Source: Breznakia pachnodae (GTDB taxonomy: Bacteria; Bacillota_I; Bacilli_A; Erysipelotrichales; Erysipelotrichaceae). From it: a DNA stretch of 64,000 bases. This document shows, in pieces, positions 34,492 to 46,131 of the stretch (positions are counted from its first letter, which is position 1; every line of letters starts with the position of its first letter). Made by a program: the position numbers and the translations under genes. The DNA lies in the NCBI RefSeq assembly GCF_030814225.1, contig NZ_JAUSUR010000001.1, positions 372,001-436,000 of the forward strand. The letters are read 5' to 3'. The notes under the pieces were generated by a model that had not been told where the DNA came from, did no database searches, and worked only from the letters and a program-made list of their open reading frames with translations.

Positions 34492-35108
34492 ACAATTTCC
34501 ACTCCTAACATCATTGCAATTACCGCAGCTTGGTCAAAACGAATTTTTAAACCATTTAGATCTCGCATATCAACTAGCAGAGAATCAAATTCACAAGTAG
34601 ATACATCTAATCCTTTTATCTTTGTTTCTCGTAGATCCAGTTTTGTGATTTGTGAATGATCAAACGTTAATTCTTTATACTCACTTGCAAGTAGGGATGC
34701 TTCTACAAGTTCACAACTGTTAAAAGATACATGTTCAAGATTTGTATTAGAGAAATTGGCATATCTCAAAATTGATTCCTGAAAGATAACATATTTCAAT
34801 TTTGATTTATAAAAACTTGAACCAATTAATTTACAGTTTCGAAAATCAACTCGTTGAAACAACGATTCATCAAATTCTAAATTAGATACATCCATATTTT
34901 GAAAAACAACATCTAAAAACTCCATCTTTGCTAACTTGCAACATTCAAAAATACAACGTTCAAATTTTACTTCATCAAATTTCATCATTTCTTCTTCATC
35001 ATAAAATGTACAGTTCTTATAATGTGTTTTTAGTTCTATCTGATCAAATCTCAGTTCTTGATTTTCAATCACTTGATCGTATTGTTCAATTGGTTTTGTT
35101 CGTTTCAT
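34488..35108 (-). CDS. Pentapeptide-repeat protein
   Basis: A 206-aa protein consisting almost wholly of pentapeptide units with central F/L (CTFYD, VKFER, CIFEC, VVFQN, VDFRN, ILRYANFSNTNLEHVSF and so on). This predicts a right-handed quadrilateral beta-helix as in Qnr/McbG/YjbI. The C-terminal cap (LNGLKIRFDQAAVIAMMLGVEI) is common among Bacillota members. It is the first gene of a two-gene operon with the SIR2 protein. Possible roles are DNA mimicry against a gyrase/DNA-targeting agent, or a sensor or inhibitor of the SIR2 partner. Confidence 0.85.
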   Translation of the reverse strand: MKRTKPIEQYDQVIENQELRFDQIELKTHYKNCTFYDEEEMMKFDEVKFERCIFECCKLAKMEFLDVVFQNMDVSNLEFDESLFQRVDFRNCKLIGSSFYKSKLKYVIFQESILRYANFSNTNLEHVSFNSCELVEASLLASEYKELTFDHSQITKLDLRETKIKGLDVSTCEFDSLLVDMRDLNGLKIRFDQAAVIAMMLGVEIV

Positions 35109-35175
35109 AAAAGCACCTCATGCATCTATCATAATACAAAGTAAGCAGACAACTCAACAATAACTGCATTAAAAA

Positions 35176-35201
35176 ACCAGAATCAACTATGTGACTCTGG
35201 T
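35176..35201 (-). terminator. groESL operon terminator
   Basis: On the minus strand ACCAGAGTCA / TGATTCTGGT (one G-U) is followed by a T6 run, shortly after the groEL stop. Confidence 0.8.
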
Positions 35202-35209
35202 AGTTTATG

Positions 35210-36844
<1,635 letters not shown>

Positions 36845-37126
36845 TTATTTCAAAATCGCTAAAATACTTTCTTCTGATACAATCATGTAATCTGTGTCTT
36901 CGTATGTAATTGATGTTGTTGCATATTCTTTATAGACAACACGATCACCAATCTTTACCTGTAATGGTACTAGATTTCCATCTACATACTTCCCTTTCCC
37001 ACAGGCAACTACCTTAGCAATTCCTGGTGTTTCTTTGTTTTGGGGACTTAAGATAATTCCACTGGAAGTCTTATTTTCCACTTCTTCTTTCTGTAAAACT
37101 ACATTGTCATGTAACGGTTCAAACAT
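36845..37126 (-). CDS. groS: Co-chaperonin GroES (Hsp10)
   Basis: 93 aa from the ATG at 37124-37126, chosen for its AAAGGAGG ribosome site; an in-frame upstream extension has no such site. It contains the LHDNVVLQKEEVENKTSSGIILSP mobile-loop region and the GDRVVYKEYA/ILAIL end typical of GroES. It is the first gene of the operon, just downstream of two CIRCE-like elements. Confidence 0.97.
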   Translation of the reverse strand: MFEPLHDNVVLQKEEVENKTSSGIILSPQNKETPGIAKVVACGKGKYVDGNLVPLQVKIGDRVVYKEYATTSITYEDTDYMIVSEESILAILK

Positions 37127-37140
37127 ATATTTACCTCCTT

Positions 37141-37167
37141 TTAGCACTCTGACTACTTGAGTGATAA
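37141..37167 (-). promoter_or_regulatory. CIRCE operator, proximal copy
   Basis: TTAGCACTC-N9-GAGTGATAA is 17 of 18 bases of the HrcA-binding consensus TTAGCACTC-N9-GAGTGCTAA. It lies in the 5' leader of groES. Confidence 0.92.
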
Positions 37168-37172
37168 TAAAT

Positions 37173-37200
37173 ATTATACTCAAAATTAGCACTCTGTCAA
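37173..37200 (-). promoter_or_regulatory. groESL promoter
   Basis: TTGACA, a 16-bp spacer and TATAAT on the minus strand. The -35 lies inside the distal CIRCE copy, and the proximal copy covers the transcript start, so HrcA would block it. Confidence 0.9.
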
Positions 37201-37212
37201 TACGAGTGACAG
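37186..37212 (-). promoter_or_regulatory. CIRCE operator, distal copy
   Basis: TTAGCACTC-N9-GAGTGACAG has a perfect left arm and a right arm conserved for five bases. It overlaps the -35. Confidence 0.8.
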
Positions 37213-37292
37213 AAAATATTTAGTTTTTTCAAAGTTCATATGAGTAAGTTTTTTTTAAGGTTAATGCTATACTAGAGAAAAGGTAGGGATAT

Positions 37293-37937
37293 ATGAAAAA
37301 GATAAATAAAGTACATGTAATGATGACTATTTTTGGTATTGTTTTAATTGCTATAGGCTCTTCCATCTGTAATTATGGCCAAGTTGGTGTAGACCCTTTT
37401 ACAGCGATGAATATAGCTGTCAGCAGCAAATTAGGAATTAGTTTTGGGTTTTATCAGATGTTAATAAATCTAGTATTATTTTTAGGAGTATTAAAAATAA
37501 GTAAACATTATATTGGTTTTGGAACTATATTGAATATGATTGCAGTTGGATTCCTTATAGAGTTATTTACTTCTCTTTGGAGTTCTCTTTTCCCAATTGC
37601 AATTACACTTCCATTACAAGTAGTAATGTTAATTGTAGGGGTATTAATTATGACATTAGGAGCATCTTTGTATATGCGTGCTGATTTAGGAGTAGCACCT
37701 TATGATGCAATTGCGTTAATCGCAAATGAAAAATACCACAAAAATTTTGCAGTATCTCGGATAATCTGTGATATGTTCTGTGCTGGTGTTGGATTCTTCT
37801 TAAGTGGACCTGTTGGTGCAGGAACGATTGTATTTGCATTCTTTACCGGACCCTTTATTCGTTTCTACGATACTCATGTATCTAATCCATTACTTGCATA
37901 TTTTGATAAGCAAGGTACAAAAAAGTCTACAATGTAG
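37293..37937 (+). CDS. YczE/YyaS-family membrane protein
   Basis: A 214-aa protein with five to six TM helices and the family features: an N-terminal FGIVLIAIGSSICNYGQVGVDPF block repeated in degenerate form as TLGASLYMRADLGVAPYDAI. It resembles YczE of Bacillus and the related YitT-like membrane family; substrate unknown. It is divergent from groESL and its stop codon lies inside a bidirectional terminator stem. Confidence 0.85.
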   Translation: MKKINKVHVMMTIFGIVLIAIGSSICNYGQVGVDPFTAMNIAVSSKLGISFGFYQMLINLVLFLGVLKISKHYIGFGTILNMIAVGFLIELFTSLWSSLFPIAITLPLQVVMLIVGVLIMTLGASLYMRADLGVAPYDAIALIANEKYHKNFAVSRIICDMFCAGVGFFLSGPVGAGTIVFAFFTGPFIRFYDTHVSNPLLAYFDKQGTKKSTM

Positions 37938-37945
37938 ACTTTTTT
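37919..37945. terminator. Bidirectional terminator
   Basis: A perfect 12-bp stem AAAAAAGTCTAC-AAT-GTAGACTTTTTT between the converging YczE-like and transketolase genes. Confidence 0.9.
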
Positions 37946-37950
37946 CTTTG

Positions 37951-39942
37951 CTATTTATTTAGATGTTTCAATACTTTTGCACATACATCTTTAGCTGTTA
38001 AACCAAATGATGCAAAGATATCGCTTGCTGGTGCTGAAGCACCAAAGTGATCAATTCCAATACTCAATCCATTATCTCCTACAATATCTCCCCACCCAAA
38101 AGTAGTTCCTGCTTCAATTGAAACTTTCACTACATCTTTTGGTAAGATTGCAGTTCTTTCTTCGCATGACAATGCTTTAAAGTTATGCCAACTTGGCATA
38201 CTTACAACACTGCTGTCTACATTATTTTCATGTAGCAACTTCTGTGTTTCTAGTGCTAATGATACTTCTGAACCTGTTGCAACCAGAATCACCTTAGCTG
38301 CTTTCGCAGCAGGACTTACCACATAAGCACCTTTCGCTACTCCTGATGTTACATCCTTTTGGTCATTTTCTAAAATTGGTAATACCTGTCTAGATAGAAT
38401 CAAAGCAGTTGGTCGATCTGTTGATGCAATTGCTTCTTTCCATGCTGCTAGCGTTTCTTTTGCATCCGCAGGACGAATTACATGTAAGTTTGGCATTGCT
38501 CTTAATGAAGCTAATTGTTCAATTGGTTCATGTGTTGGACCATCTTCTCCTACTGCGATACTGTCATGCGTAAATACATAAGTAACTGGTAACTTCATCA
38601 GCGATGCCATACGAATTGCTGGACGCATGTAATCTGAGAACACAAAGAATGTTGATCCAAATGTTTTCACTCCACCATGAAGCATTAAACCATTCATAAT
38701 CGCACCTTCAGCAAACTCGCGAACTCCATACCAGATATTTCTGTTTGCTGGTGTTGCAGGACTATATGCTCCTTCGCTCTTAATAAAGGTATTGTTGGAA
38801 CCACCCAAGTCAGCAGAACCTCCAAACAGTTCTGGTACTCTTGCTGCTAAAGCATTGATCAATTGTCCAGATGCAGAGCGGGTTGCCAATAACCCTTGGT
38901 CTGGTGCATACACTGGGAAGTCTTTATCATAGTCTTCTGGAAGTTCATTACGTAATGTACGCTCCAACTCTTCCTTTAATTCTGGATAAACTCTTCCATA
39001 TGCTTCCATCATTGTATTCCATGTTTCTTCTTTTTTAGTTGAATCATCTACATAACTTCCTAATTCTTGTTTTACATCTTCAGGAACCGTAAATGGATCA
39101 TAATTCCATCCATAGTTTTCTCTAACCAAAGCAACTTCATCTTTTCCTAATGGAGCACCATGAGATGCTGAAGTTCCACCTTTGTTGGGAGAACCATAAC
39201 CGATTACTGTTTTTACTTCTATTAGTGTAGGACGATTATCCTTTTTCGCTGTTTCTACAGCTGCAAGAATTTCATCTGCATCATTTCCATCCTCTACTCT
39301 TAACACTTGCCATTTATACGCATCAAAGCGTTTTGCCACACTTTCAGAGAATGATTGATTCAATTCTCCATCAAGTGAAATATCATTTGAATCATAAAGA
39401 ATAATCAGTTTACCTAAAGCCAGATGTCCTGCCAATGAAGCTGCCTCACTTGCAACTCCCTCCATCAGGTCACCATCACCACAAATCGCATATGTATAAT
39501 GACTCACTACATCATACTCAGGTTTGTTGTATTTCGCAGATAAATGATTTTCAGCCAACGCCATTCCCACAGCCATTGCAATTCCCTGACCTAGTGGTCC
39601 AGATGTTGCATCTACTCCAGGCGTATGTCCATGTTCTGGATGTCCTGGGGTTTTACTGTCTAACTGACGAAATGCCTTTAAGTCATCCATTGATACATCG
39701 TATCCATACAAATGTAACATACTGTACAGCAAGGCAGAACCATGCCCAGCTGACAATACAAAACGATCACGATTGAACCAGTTAGGATTTTTAGGATTCA
39801 CATTCATCACTTTAGAAAATAAAGTATATGCCATTGGCGCAGAACCCATCGGCATTCCTGGATGTCCAGAATTTGCTTTTTCTACCATGTCAATCGATAA
39901 CATACGAATCGTATCAACTACTTTTTGTTCTATGTCTCTCAT
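37951..39942 (-). CDS. tkt: Transketolase
   Basis: A ThDP enzyme of 663 aa. It begins MRDIEQK at 39940-39942, the ATG with an AGAAGGAGAG ribosome site; a longer in-frame extension has none. Motifs: [24 protein letters not shown] (ThDP/Mg site), GTTFGWGD and [16 protein letters not shown]. It transfers two-carbon units in the non-oxidative pentose phosphate pathway. It is a single gene of full family length. Confidence 0.97.
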   Translation of the reverse strand: MRDIEQKVVDTIRMLSIDMVEKANSGHPGMPMGSAPMAYTLFSKVMNVNPKNPNWFNRDRFVLSAGHGSALLYSMLHLYGYDVSMDDLKAFRQLDSKTPGHPEHGHTPGVDATSGPLGQGIAMAVGMALAENHLSAKYNKPEYDVVSHYTYAICGDGDLMEGVASEAASLAGHLALGKLIILYDSNDISLDGELNQSFSESVAKRFDAYKWQVLRVEDGNDADEILAAVETAKKDNRPTLIEVKTVIGYGSPNKGGTSASHGAPLGKDEVALVRENYGWNYDPFTVPEDVKQELGSYVDDSTKKEETWNTMMEAYGRVYPELKEELERTLRNELPEDYDKDFPVYAPDQGLLATRSASGQLINALAARVPELFGGSADLGGSNNTFIKSEGAYSPATPANRNIWYGVREFAEGAIMNGLMLHGGVKTFGSTFFVFSDYMRPAIRMASLMKLPVTYVFTHDSIAVGEDGPTHEPIEQLASLRAMPNLHVIRPADAKETLAAWKEAIASTDRPTALILSRQVLPILENDQKDVTSGVAKGAYVVSPAAKAAKVILVATGSEVSLALETQKLLHENNVDSSVVSMPSWHNFKALSCEERTAILPKDVVKVSIEAGTTFGWGDIVGDNGLSIGIDHFGASAPASDIFASFGLTAKDVCAKVLKHLNK

Positions 39943-40033
39943 TAAAACTCTCCTTCTGCTATTACTAGCATAACTACTAACAATATAACGCAAATAAGCA
40001 AATAAATCTAGTTTCTAAGCGATAATTGTCACA

Positions 40034-40063
40034 AAAAAGATTGAGGTTACGCTCAATCTTTTT
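40034..40063. terminator. Terminator overlapping the kinase stop codon
   Basis: A 12-bp stem AAAAAGATTGAG / CTCAATCTTTTT with a 6-nt loop. One arm includes the last codons and the TGA of the VanS-like gene. Confidence 0.85.
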
Positions 40064-41897
40064 GAATCGGAATTTGAATCATAATCATAAAGTCATCTTT
40101 ATTTCTAACTACAAATTCACCGCCGTGAATCTGAATGATTTTCTCAACACTTTTTAAACCAATATGATTACTTTCAATATCTTCTGTTTTTTCTAATTTT
40201 GAATTACTCATATGGAACTGATAGTTCCCTTTTCTTACTTCACTCATAATCAAAATCGGATATTTAGAATCTGCATATTTCAAAACATTTGAAAACAGAT
40301 TATCAACTGCTCGCTTCATCAGACGCATATTCATATCTAAGTTTATATCTTCCACATCAAACTTTACGATTACATCATACCCTTGTAATCTTAACAGTTG
40401 TGCACTTTCCTCAATATATGCTTCCCATTCACTAATACACTCAGGTTTTAAATCAATCTTTTCATCTTGACCATATACAAGAAAGTATTCAAACATCTCA
40501 TCCGATAATGTGCGTATCTGCTGTACTTTATCCATTGCTTTATCCAGATATTGTTCGTTTTGGGTTGGATCCCCTTTTTTTAATCGTAAGATATCCAAAT
40601 ATCCCATCAATGAAGTGAGCGGTGTTCTCAAATCATGAGACATTGATGTAATTAAGTCTTTATTTGATTCTCGCATTCTCATTTCACTTTTCATACTCTC
40701 TAAAAAAGATTCTCGCATAATATTCAGATCTTTTCCTAATTCACTTATTTCATCATTACCTACAATACTCACTGGATGTTCTAAAGTTCCACTAGCTAAT
40801 ACTTCAACATCTTCCTGCATTTTTCGAATTGCTCTTACCTTGCTTTGGATAAACCATAGGAATGGAATAATATAGAATGATATTGCAATTGCGATAATCG
40901 CAAATATATATGGTAATACATATTGGTATAAAGGATAGGAATAAACAAGTACCAATGATTGTGTATTTTCAAAATCCAACATATATGTTCGATACAATGG
41001 TGAACTTATTGTTGCAAGATTAGAAAAACTTCCTTCAATTGATGACTCATAACTGTAGCTATTTGTATTAGCATAGAAAATCTCATTATTCGAATACAAA
41101 ATTACATCTGTATAATCACTTTGATGCTTATCCATTATTTTACGTATTTGATTATAGTTTAAATCATTTAATTCTATATCCTTTGTTTCTTCATTAATGT
41201 TTTCCATCATTGTATTCATATCTTCTTCTACAATATTATCTCTCAAAAATCCAAAGAACGCATATCGATGTTCATACATGATAAAATACAGTGAAACTGC
41301 AACAATTCCAGCAATCAAATTTATTAATATCAACTGGATTGATAGTTTATTCATAAATCTAAACCCTTCAATTTTTTTGAATATTCTTTTTAAAATTTTC
41401 TTTCGTTCAATAAGCGTTAATATAAGATAACATAAGCCAACAATTACTACTGCACCAATGGCTATAATAATTACATATGTATGATAGAAAGGGTTAAAGT
41501 TTGCACGAACAGTCAAGGTTCCTAGGGAACCATCTTCGAATTCAATTGATTGATCTTTGAATGCCTTTTCGCCAAAAGGATACCAGTATTGGTATGCATC
41601 TTCTTTCAGGAAAAAGACTCCTGTATATTTTGAATCTGACAAAGTATAAGAATAAGTTCCCAATTTCTCTTCGAGTATTTTATCAATATCATTATAACTT
41701 TTGTCCTCTATAGTATAATTCTGTAACTCTATTCTTAATTCCTCAATAGTCTTATCACTAACCATGTATTTACTATAATCTTCTTTCGTGATATACATTA
41801 ATGCATCATTTCGATAAGCATAAGCAACAAAGAAACAGACGACGCCAATAAAGATAGATAGGTAAATTTTAAGGACAGTTTTTGCACGTTTACTCAA
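40053..41897 (-). CDS. Four-TM sensor histidine kinase (VanS-like)
   Basis: A kinase of about 614 aa. TM1 lies near the N-terminus, followed by a first extracellular domain of about 100 aa; TM2 and TM3 flank a basic cytoplasmic linker. A second extracellular domain, TM4, HAMP-like linker and kinase core follow (LITSMSHDLRTPLTSL H-box, HIGLKSVEKII). The likely start is TTG at 41895-41897, preceded by AAAGGGG and overlapping the regulator stop by 8 bp; in-frame ATGs upstream lie deep inside the regulator gene. The duplicated sensor arrangement is unusual. It faces the YfhO/GT/PIG-L operon. Confidence 0.88.
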   Translation of the reverse strand: MSKRAKTVLKIYLSIFIGVVCFFVAYAYRNDALMYITKEDYSKYMVSDKTIEELRIELQNYTIEDKSYNDIDKILEEKLGTYSYTLSDSKYTGVFFLKEDAYQYWYPFGEKAFKDQSIEFEDGSLGTLTVRANFNPFYHTYVIIIAIGAVVIVGLCYLILTLIERKKILKRIFKKIEGFRFMNKLSIQLILINLIAGIVAVSLYFIMYEHRYAFFGFLRDNIVEEDMNTMMENINEETKDIELNDLNYNQIRKIMDKHQSDYTDVILYSNNEIFYANTNSYSYESSIEGSFSNLATISSPLYRTYMLDFENTQSLVLVYSYPLYQYVLPYIFAIIAIAISFYIIPFLWFIQSKVRAIRKMQEDVEVLASGTLEHPVSIVGNDEISELGKDLNIMRESFLESMKSEMRMRESNKDLITSMSHDLRTPLTSLMGYLDILRLKKGDPTQNEQYLDKAMDKVQQIRTLSDEMFEYFLVYGQDEKIDLKPECISEWEAYIEESAQLLRLQGYDVIVKFDVEDINLDMNMRLMKRAVDNLFSNVLKYADSKYPILIMSEVRKGNYQFHMSNSKLEKTEDIESNHIGLKSVEKIIQIHGGEFVVRNKDDFMIMIQIPIQKD

Positions 41898-42582
41898 AAC
41901 GGTACCCCTTTCCCCACACGTTCTTAATGATTTGTGGTTTTTGTGGATTCTTCTCAATTTTCTTTCTTAAATTACGCATATGCACCATCACTGTATTATT
42001 TGCATTATAGTAATAAGGTTCTTGCCATATCGTTTCATAAATATGTTCTACTGAGAAAATTTGTTGAGGATGTGTAGCAAGTAAATGCAACATTCGATAC
42101 TCAATATCGGTTAATTCAATTTCATTTCCATCCATCAGTACTTTTTCTTTGCTTTCATCAATTGTTAAAGGACCAAACTGCATCACTTGTTCTTCTGCCT
42201 CACCTTTTCCCTGATAAACATAATAACGACGAAGCATTGCCTTTACTCTTGCTGTTAATTCATTATATAAGAATGGTTTTGTCAAATAATCATCTGCACC
42301 AGATGAAAATCCTAATGTCTTATCACTTTCGGCTCCTCGTGCACTTAAAAATAAAATTGGGGCTTTATTCTTTTTACGAATTTCCACACATGCCTGATAA
42401 CCATTCATCTTTGGCATCATTATATCTAAAATAAACAGATCAATTGTTTCATCTGCTTTTTGTGTTGCTTCATCTCCATCTTTCGCTTCAACAATCTCAT
42501 AGCCTTCACTTCCAAGAAGTACTGAAATAACTTCTCTAATCTCCGGATTGTCATCTGCGACTAAAATTTTTGTTTTTTTCAT
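41890..42582 (-). CDS. OmpR-family response regulator (VanR-like)
   Basis: 230 aa from the ATG at 42580-42582 (GTGGAGAG ribosome site). The receiver domain has LFILDIMMPKMNGY around the acceptor Asp and DDYLTKPF at the Lys. The winged helix ends with VWGKGYRFE. The operon start faces a run of TTAAG direct repeats about 50-100 bp away that also precedes the divergent cell-surface operon. Confidence 0.92.
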   Translation of the reverse strand: MKKTKILVADDNPEIREVISVLLGSEGYEIVEAKDGDEATQKADETIDLFILDIMMPKMNGYQACVEIRKKNKAPILFLSARGAESDKTLGFSSGADDYLTKPFLYNELTARVKAMLRRYYVYQGKGEAEEQVMQFGPLTIDESKEKVLMDGNEIELTDIEYRMLHLLATHPQQIFSVEHIYETIWQEPYYYNANNTVMVHMRNLRKKIEKNPQKPQIIKNVWGKGYRFE

Positions 42583-42634
42583 ATGATATCTCTCCACTTA
42601 TATCTGCTTTGATTATACAACATTAATAAGATTA

Positions 42635-42683
42635 TTAAGAGATTTTTAAGATTTCTTAAGATTTGCTTTAACCGATTCTTAAG
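42635..42683. promoter_or_regulatory. Array of TTAAG direct repeats (response-regulator binding region)
   Basis: TTAAG occurs at 42635, 42646, 42656 and 42679, and a degenerate TTTAA near 42667. All are on one strand at 10-12 bp spacing, which is one helical turn, as for OmpR-family regulators. The array lies between the VanR-like gene and the divergent YfhO gene, just upstream of a CATAAT -10 candidate (42694-42699). It is probably bound by the adjacent VanR-like regulator. Confidence 0.65.
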
Positions 42684-42719
42684 TATTGAGTGACATAATG
42701 GTCACAGCGGAGGAAGTTT

Positions 42720-45191
42720 ATGAAAAAGCAAAAAGAGATTATAGTTCACTTTTCAATAACCATAATAGGAGTATTCTTTATTCTATTATTAATACCCAAA
42801 GAATCTATTTTTGGTTCTTCTACTGATTGGTTTTCCCAACATGTACAAATAGCTGATACCTTGCGTACTTCAATTTATGAACATGGATTATTTTATGATT
42901 ATGTAGATTTACTTGGTGGTGGACAAAACATATATGCCTTTTCCTACTATGGCTTGTTTCGACCAGACCTTTTATTATCATTATTATTACCTGCAGTAGC
43001 AATGAAGGACATTATTATTACCTATATGATATTCAACTTTATTCTAAGTTTGAATCTTCTATATTACTTCTTAAAGCAACATAAGATAGATATGATTCCA
43101 GCACTGATTGCTGTTGCCTTACTTGCACTATCATCTTTTGTCTTTCACTCACACAGACAGATTATGTTTGTGAACTATATGCCTTATTTAATACTATCAA
43201 TGATTTTTATTGATCGAATATTTACAAAGAAATGCTCGTATCCATTAATTATAAGTAGCATGCTTATCATTCTTCATAGTTTCTTTTTCTCAGTAAGTAG
43301 TTTCTTTGTATTAGGAATTTATTTTCTATATAACTTCTATACTTATAATTATTCGCTCAAGCGAAAAGAAGATCGAAAACTATTATGGAAATTTATTATC
43401 TGTATTTTGTTAGGAATTATGATAAGCGTAATTCTATTACTACCCACAGGTCTTGTATTATTAGAACATTCAAGATGCGATGGTATATTTGATCCTAATA
43501 TTCTTATCCCAGATATCAGTTATAAGAATCTTCTGTATGACAAATATGGAATGGGACTTACAATGATTGCCTGGATTGGCTTATGTTTAGGATTACGAAA
43601 TAAAAAGAATCGATACTTAAGTATTGGATTGATGTTGTGTCTAACCTTGCCTATTGTTACTTACCTGTTAAATGGAACATTGTACTTACGAGCTAAAATA
43701 TTTATTACCTTTCTACCTTTACTATTATTTGTAATTGCACATTCCATAAATGACTTAATCAAACATCCAATAGAAAAGTTCCATCCTTGGATATTACTCT
43801 TCTTTTTACCACTACTGCTTAGCGATAACTTAAGTGTTATTGTCACTGATATAGTCATATGCCTACTTGTGTTAATTCTTTATCATATTACAAAGAGACC
43901 AATTACTTTACTTTTATGTATTAGTTATCCACTTGTAGTATGTATGGAAAACAATGCTATGGAAGATTATGTAACAAAGAAAAGTTATCAGAATGCAACA
44001 AGTATAAAAGAAGACCAAACCCTAAGCAATTATACATTTGACAGCAATTATCGTTTTGATGATATTCGTTACACACTATCAAATGTAAACTATGCAGCAA
44101 CTGATATGAAACGTACAACGATGTATACATCAATTAACAATTCAATTTACAATAAATTCTTCTATGATATTGCGTATAATGCAATACCGACAAGAAATCG
44201 TGTCATTACAAGTCTGCAGAATAATTATATATTTCAAGAGTTAATGGCAGTTCGTTATCTTTATACCAATAAGAATTACACACCATATGGATATAAAACA
44301 GTATGTGAAAATGGAAAGATTCGCTTATTAGAAAATGAAAATGTGCTTCCAATTGCTTATGCTACTTCCAACGTTATTAGTGAACAAACGTATAATGAAC
44401 TGACATATCCTAATAGTCTGGATGCTCTATACCGTTATACGATTGTAAATAACAGTTCTAAGACACCAAGTAAAAGCACTATAACAAAAACTAACACTAC
44501 TTTTAATGAAGTCAGTAAAGACGATACACTTAGCTATTCAATGTTAGATGATAAGATCAAAATTGATAGTTCAGATAAAAGCAAGCTGAAATTACAGGCT
44601 GATGAAACTCTAGAAAATAAGATGTTATTAATTCAGTTTGATGTGAAGGATATCAGTAATATCAAAACAAAAGATTTATCAATCAGCATCAATGGGGTTA
44701 CAAATAAGTTATCAAGTAAGAATGCACCTTATCCTAATAACAATACAACCTTTACTTATATTCTATCTGCTGATGAAGCTATTGATACTTTAAACATTAC
44801 CTTTTCTAAAGGAGAATATACATTGGAAAATATATCAATTTATGAACTTCCCTATAGTACGCAAAAGAAAGATTCAATTACTGCATTAGATACAATTAAA
44901 TCAGACAGTATATTAAAGGGGTCAATAGATGTAGAAGAAGCTGGTTACTTCATTACATCCTTACCAATGCAAAATGGATATGAAGTTTATGTGGATGGTA
45001 AGAAACAAGAATATGAAACCGTTAATAAAGCATTCCTTGGCTTTTCAATAAGTGAAGGAAAACATGAAATTGAAATTAAATTTACTGCACCAGGAAAATC
45101 AATTGGTGCCACTGTAAGTGTGGTTGCGATCATACTTGTTGCTGCTTACATTATTATAGAAAGAAGGGGTTATTATGAAAACAACAATTAA
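42720..45191 (+). CDS. YfhO-family membrane protein (polymer glycosylation)
   Basis: An 823-aa polytopic membrane protein. About 12-13 TM helices lie in the N-terminal half (1-405). TM1 is followed by a DWFSQHVQIADTLR loop typical of YfhO/GT-C proteins. An extracytoplasmic beta-rich region (about 410-790) and a last TM (about 795-815) follow. In Bacillus, YfhO works with CsbB to place GlcNAc on lipoteichoic acid: the GT makes the lipid-linked sugar and YfhO transfers it outside. Here the gene overlaps a GT2 gene by 17 bp, in the same functional pairing. Confidence 0.85.
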   Translation: MKKQKEIIVHFSITIIGVFFILLLIPKESIFGSSTDWFSQHVQIADTLRTSIYEHGLFYDYVDLLGGGQNIYAFSYYGLFRPDLLLSLLLPAVAMKDIIITYMIFNFILSLNLLYYFLKQHKIDMIPALIAVALLALSSFVFHSHRQIMFVNYMPYLILSMIFIDRIFTKKCSYPLIISSMLIILHSFFFSVSSFFVLGIYFLYNFYTYNYSLKRKEDRKLLWKFIICILLGIMISVILLLPTGLVLLEHSRCDGIFDPNILIPDISYKNLLYDKYGMGLTMIAWIGLCLGLRNKKNRYLSIGLMLCLTLPIVTYLLNGTLYLRAKIFITFLPLLLFVIAHSINDLIKHPIEKFHPWILLFFLPLLLSDNLSVIVTDIVICLLVLILYHITKRPITLLLCISYPLVVCMENNAMEDYVTKKSYQNATSIKEDQTLSNYTFDSNYRFDDIRYTLSNVNYAATDMKRTTMYTSINNSIYNKFFYDIAYNAIPTRNRVITSLQNNYIFQELMAVRYLYTNKNYTPYGYKTVCENGKIRLLENENVLPIAYATSNVISEQTYNELTYPNSLDALYRYTIVNNSSKTPSKSTITKTNTTFNEVSKDDTLSYSMLDDKIKIDSSDKSKLKLQADETLENKMLLIQFDVKDISNIKTKDLSISINGVTNKLSSKNAPYPNNNTTFTYILSADEAIDTLNITFSKGEYTLENISIYELPYSTQKKDSITALDTIKSDSILKGSIDVEEAGYFITSLPMQNGYEVYVDGKKQEYETVNKAFLGFSISEGKHEIEIKFTAPGKSIGATVSVVAIILVAAYIIIERRGYYENNN

Positions 45192-46131
45192 TAAATTAGA
45201 TAAAATTAGTATTATTGTTCCTTGTTTTAATGAAGAGGAATCATTACCATTATTCTACAAAGAAACAATGAAAGAATTGCATCAAATAGATGGAACAGAG
45301 TATGAGTTTATTTTTGTCGATGATGGTAGTAATGATCGTACCATCAGTGTATTAAAAGAGTTATCAATACAAGATGATAATTGTAACTATTATTCATTCT
45401 CTAGAAACTTTGGGAAAGAAGCTGCAATGTTTGCAGGGCTACAAAAAGCGACTGGTGATTATTGCGTTATTATGGATGCAGATTTGCAGCATCCTCCTAA
45501 ATTACTAAAAGATATGTATTATGCATTAAAAGTAGAACAATACGATTGCTGTGCTGGCAAGCGAATGGATCGTGAGGGAGAAGGTAAACTACGTAATTTT
45601 CTATCACGTTCCTTCTATAAAGTAATTCAGCGCTTAACTAACATGGATATGAGTGATGGTGCAGGTGATTTTCGAATGATGAGTCGAGTAATGGTAGATG
45701 CAATTCTACAAATCCAGGAATATAATCGTTATATGAAAGGAATCTTCTCATTTGTTGGTTTCGATACAAAATGGATTCCATTCAACAATACAGAACGAGT
45801 AGCTGGAGAAACAAAATGGAGTTTTAAAAGTTTGTTTGGCTATGCAATGGAAGGAATTGTTTCTTTCTCTACAAAGCCATTAAAACTTGCTGGAATTATT
45901 GGTGTCTTATTACTAGTTGTCTCATTCTTTTTTGGAGGATACCTACTATTTCAATTACTGCTGCAAAACCATGTAAGTGGAACCTATGTGCTAATGGAAG
46001 TTATATTATTGGTTAGCAGTCTGCAAATGATTTTTGTATCAATTCTTGGACAATATCTTTCAAAGGATTATCTGGAAAACAAAAAAAGACCTATTTATAT
46101 TGTGAAAGAGAGTAACACTCATCATGTCTAA
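45175..46131 (+). CDS. GtrB/CsbB-like family 2 glycosyltransferase (polyprenyl-phosphate sugar synthase)
   Basis: A 318-aa enzyme with an N-terminal GT-A domain (IIVPCFNEEESLP; DADLQHPP as the metal-binding DxD; GAGDFRMMSRV; TKWSFKSLF) and two C-terminal TM helices (about 238-260 and 272-297). This is the architecture of DPM1/GtrB/CsbB proteins that load a sugar on undecaprenyl phosphate. Good ribosome site AGAAGGGG. It lies between YfhO and a secreted PIG-L deacetylase, so GlcNAc is a reasonable guess for the sugar. Confidence 0.9.
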   Translation: MKTTINKLDKISIIVPCFNEEESLPLFYKETMKELHQIDGTEYEFIFVDDGSNDRTISVLKELSIQDDNCNYYSFSRNFGKEAAMFAGLQKATGDYCVIMDADLQHPPKLLKDMYYALKVEQYDCCAGKRMDREGEGKLRNFLSRSFYKVIQRLTNMDMSDGAGDFRMMSRVMVDAILQIQEYNRYMKGIFSFVGFDTKWIPFNNTERVAGETKWSFKSLFGYAMEGIVSFSTKPLKLAGIIGVLLLVVSFFFGGYLLFQLLLQNHVSGTYVLMEVILLVSSLQMIFVSILGQYLSKDYLENKKRPIYIVKESNTHHV

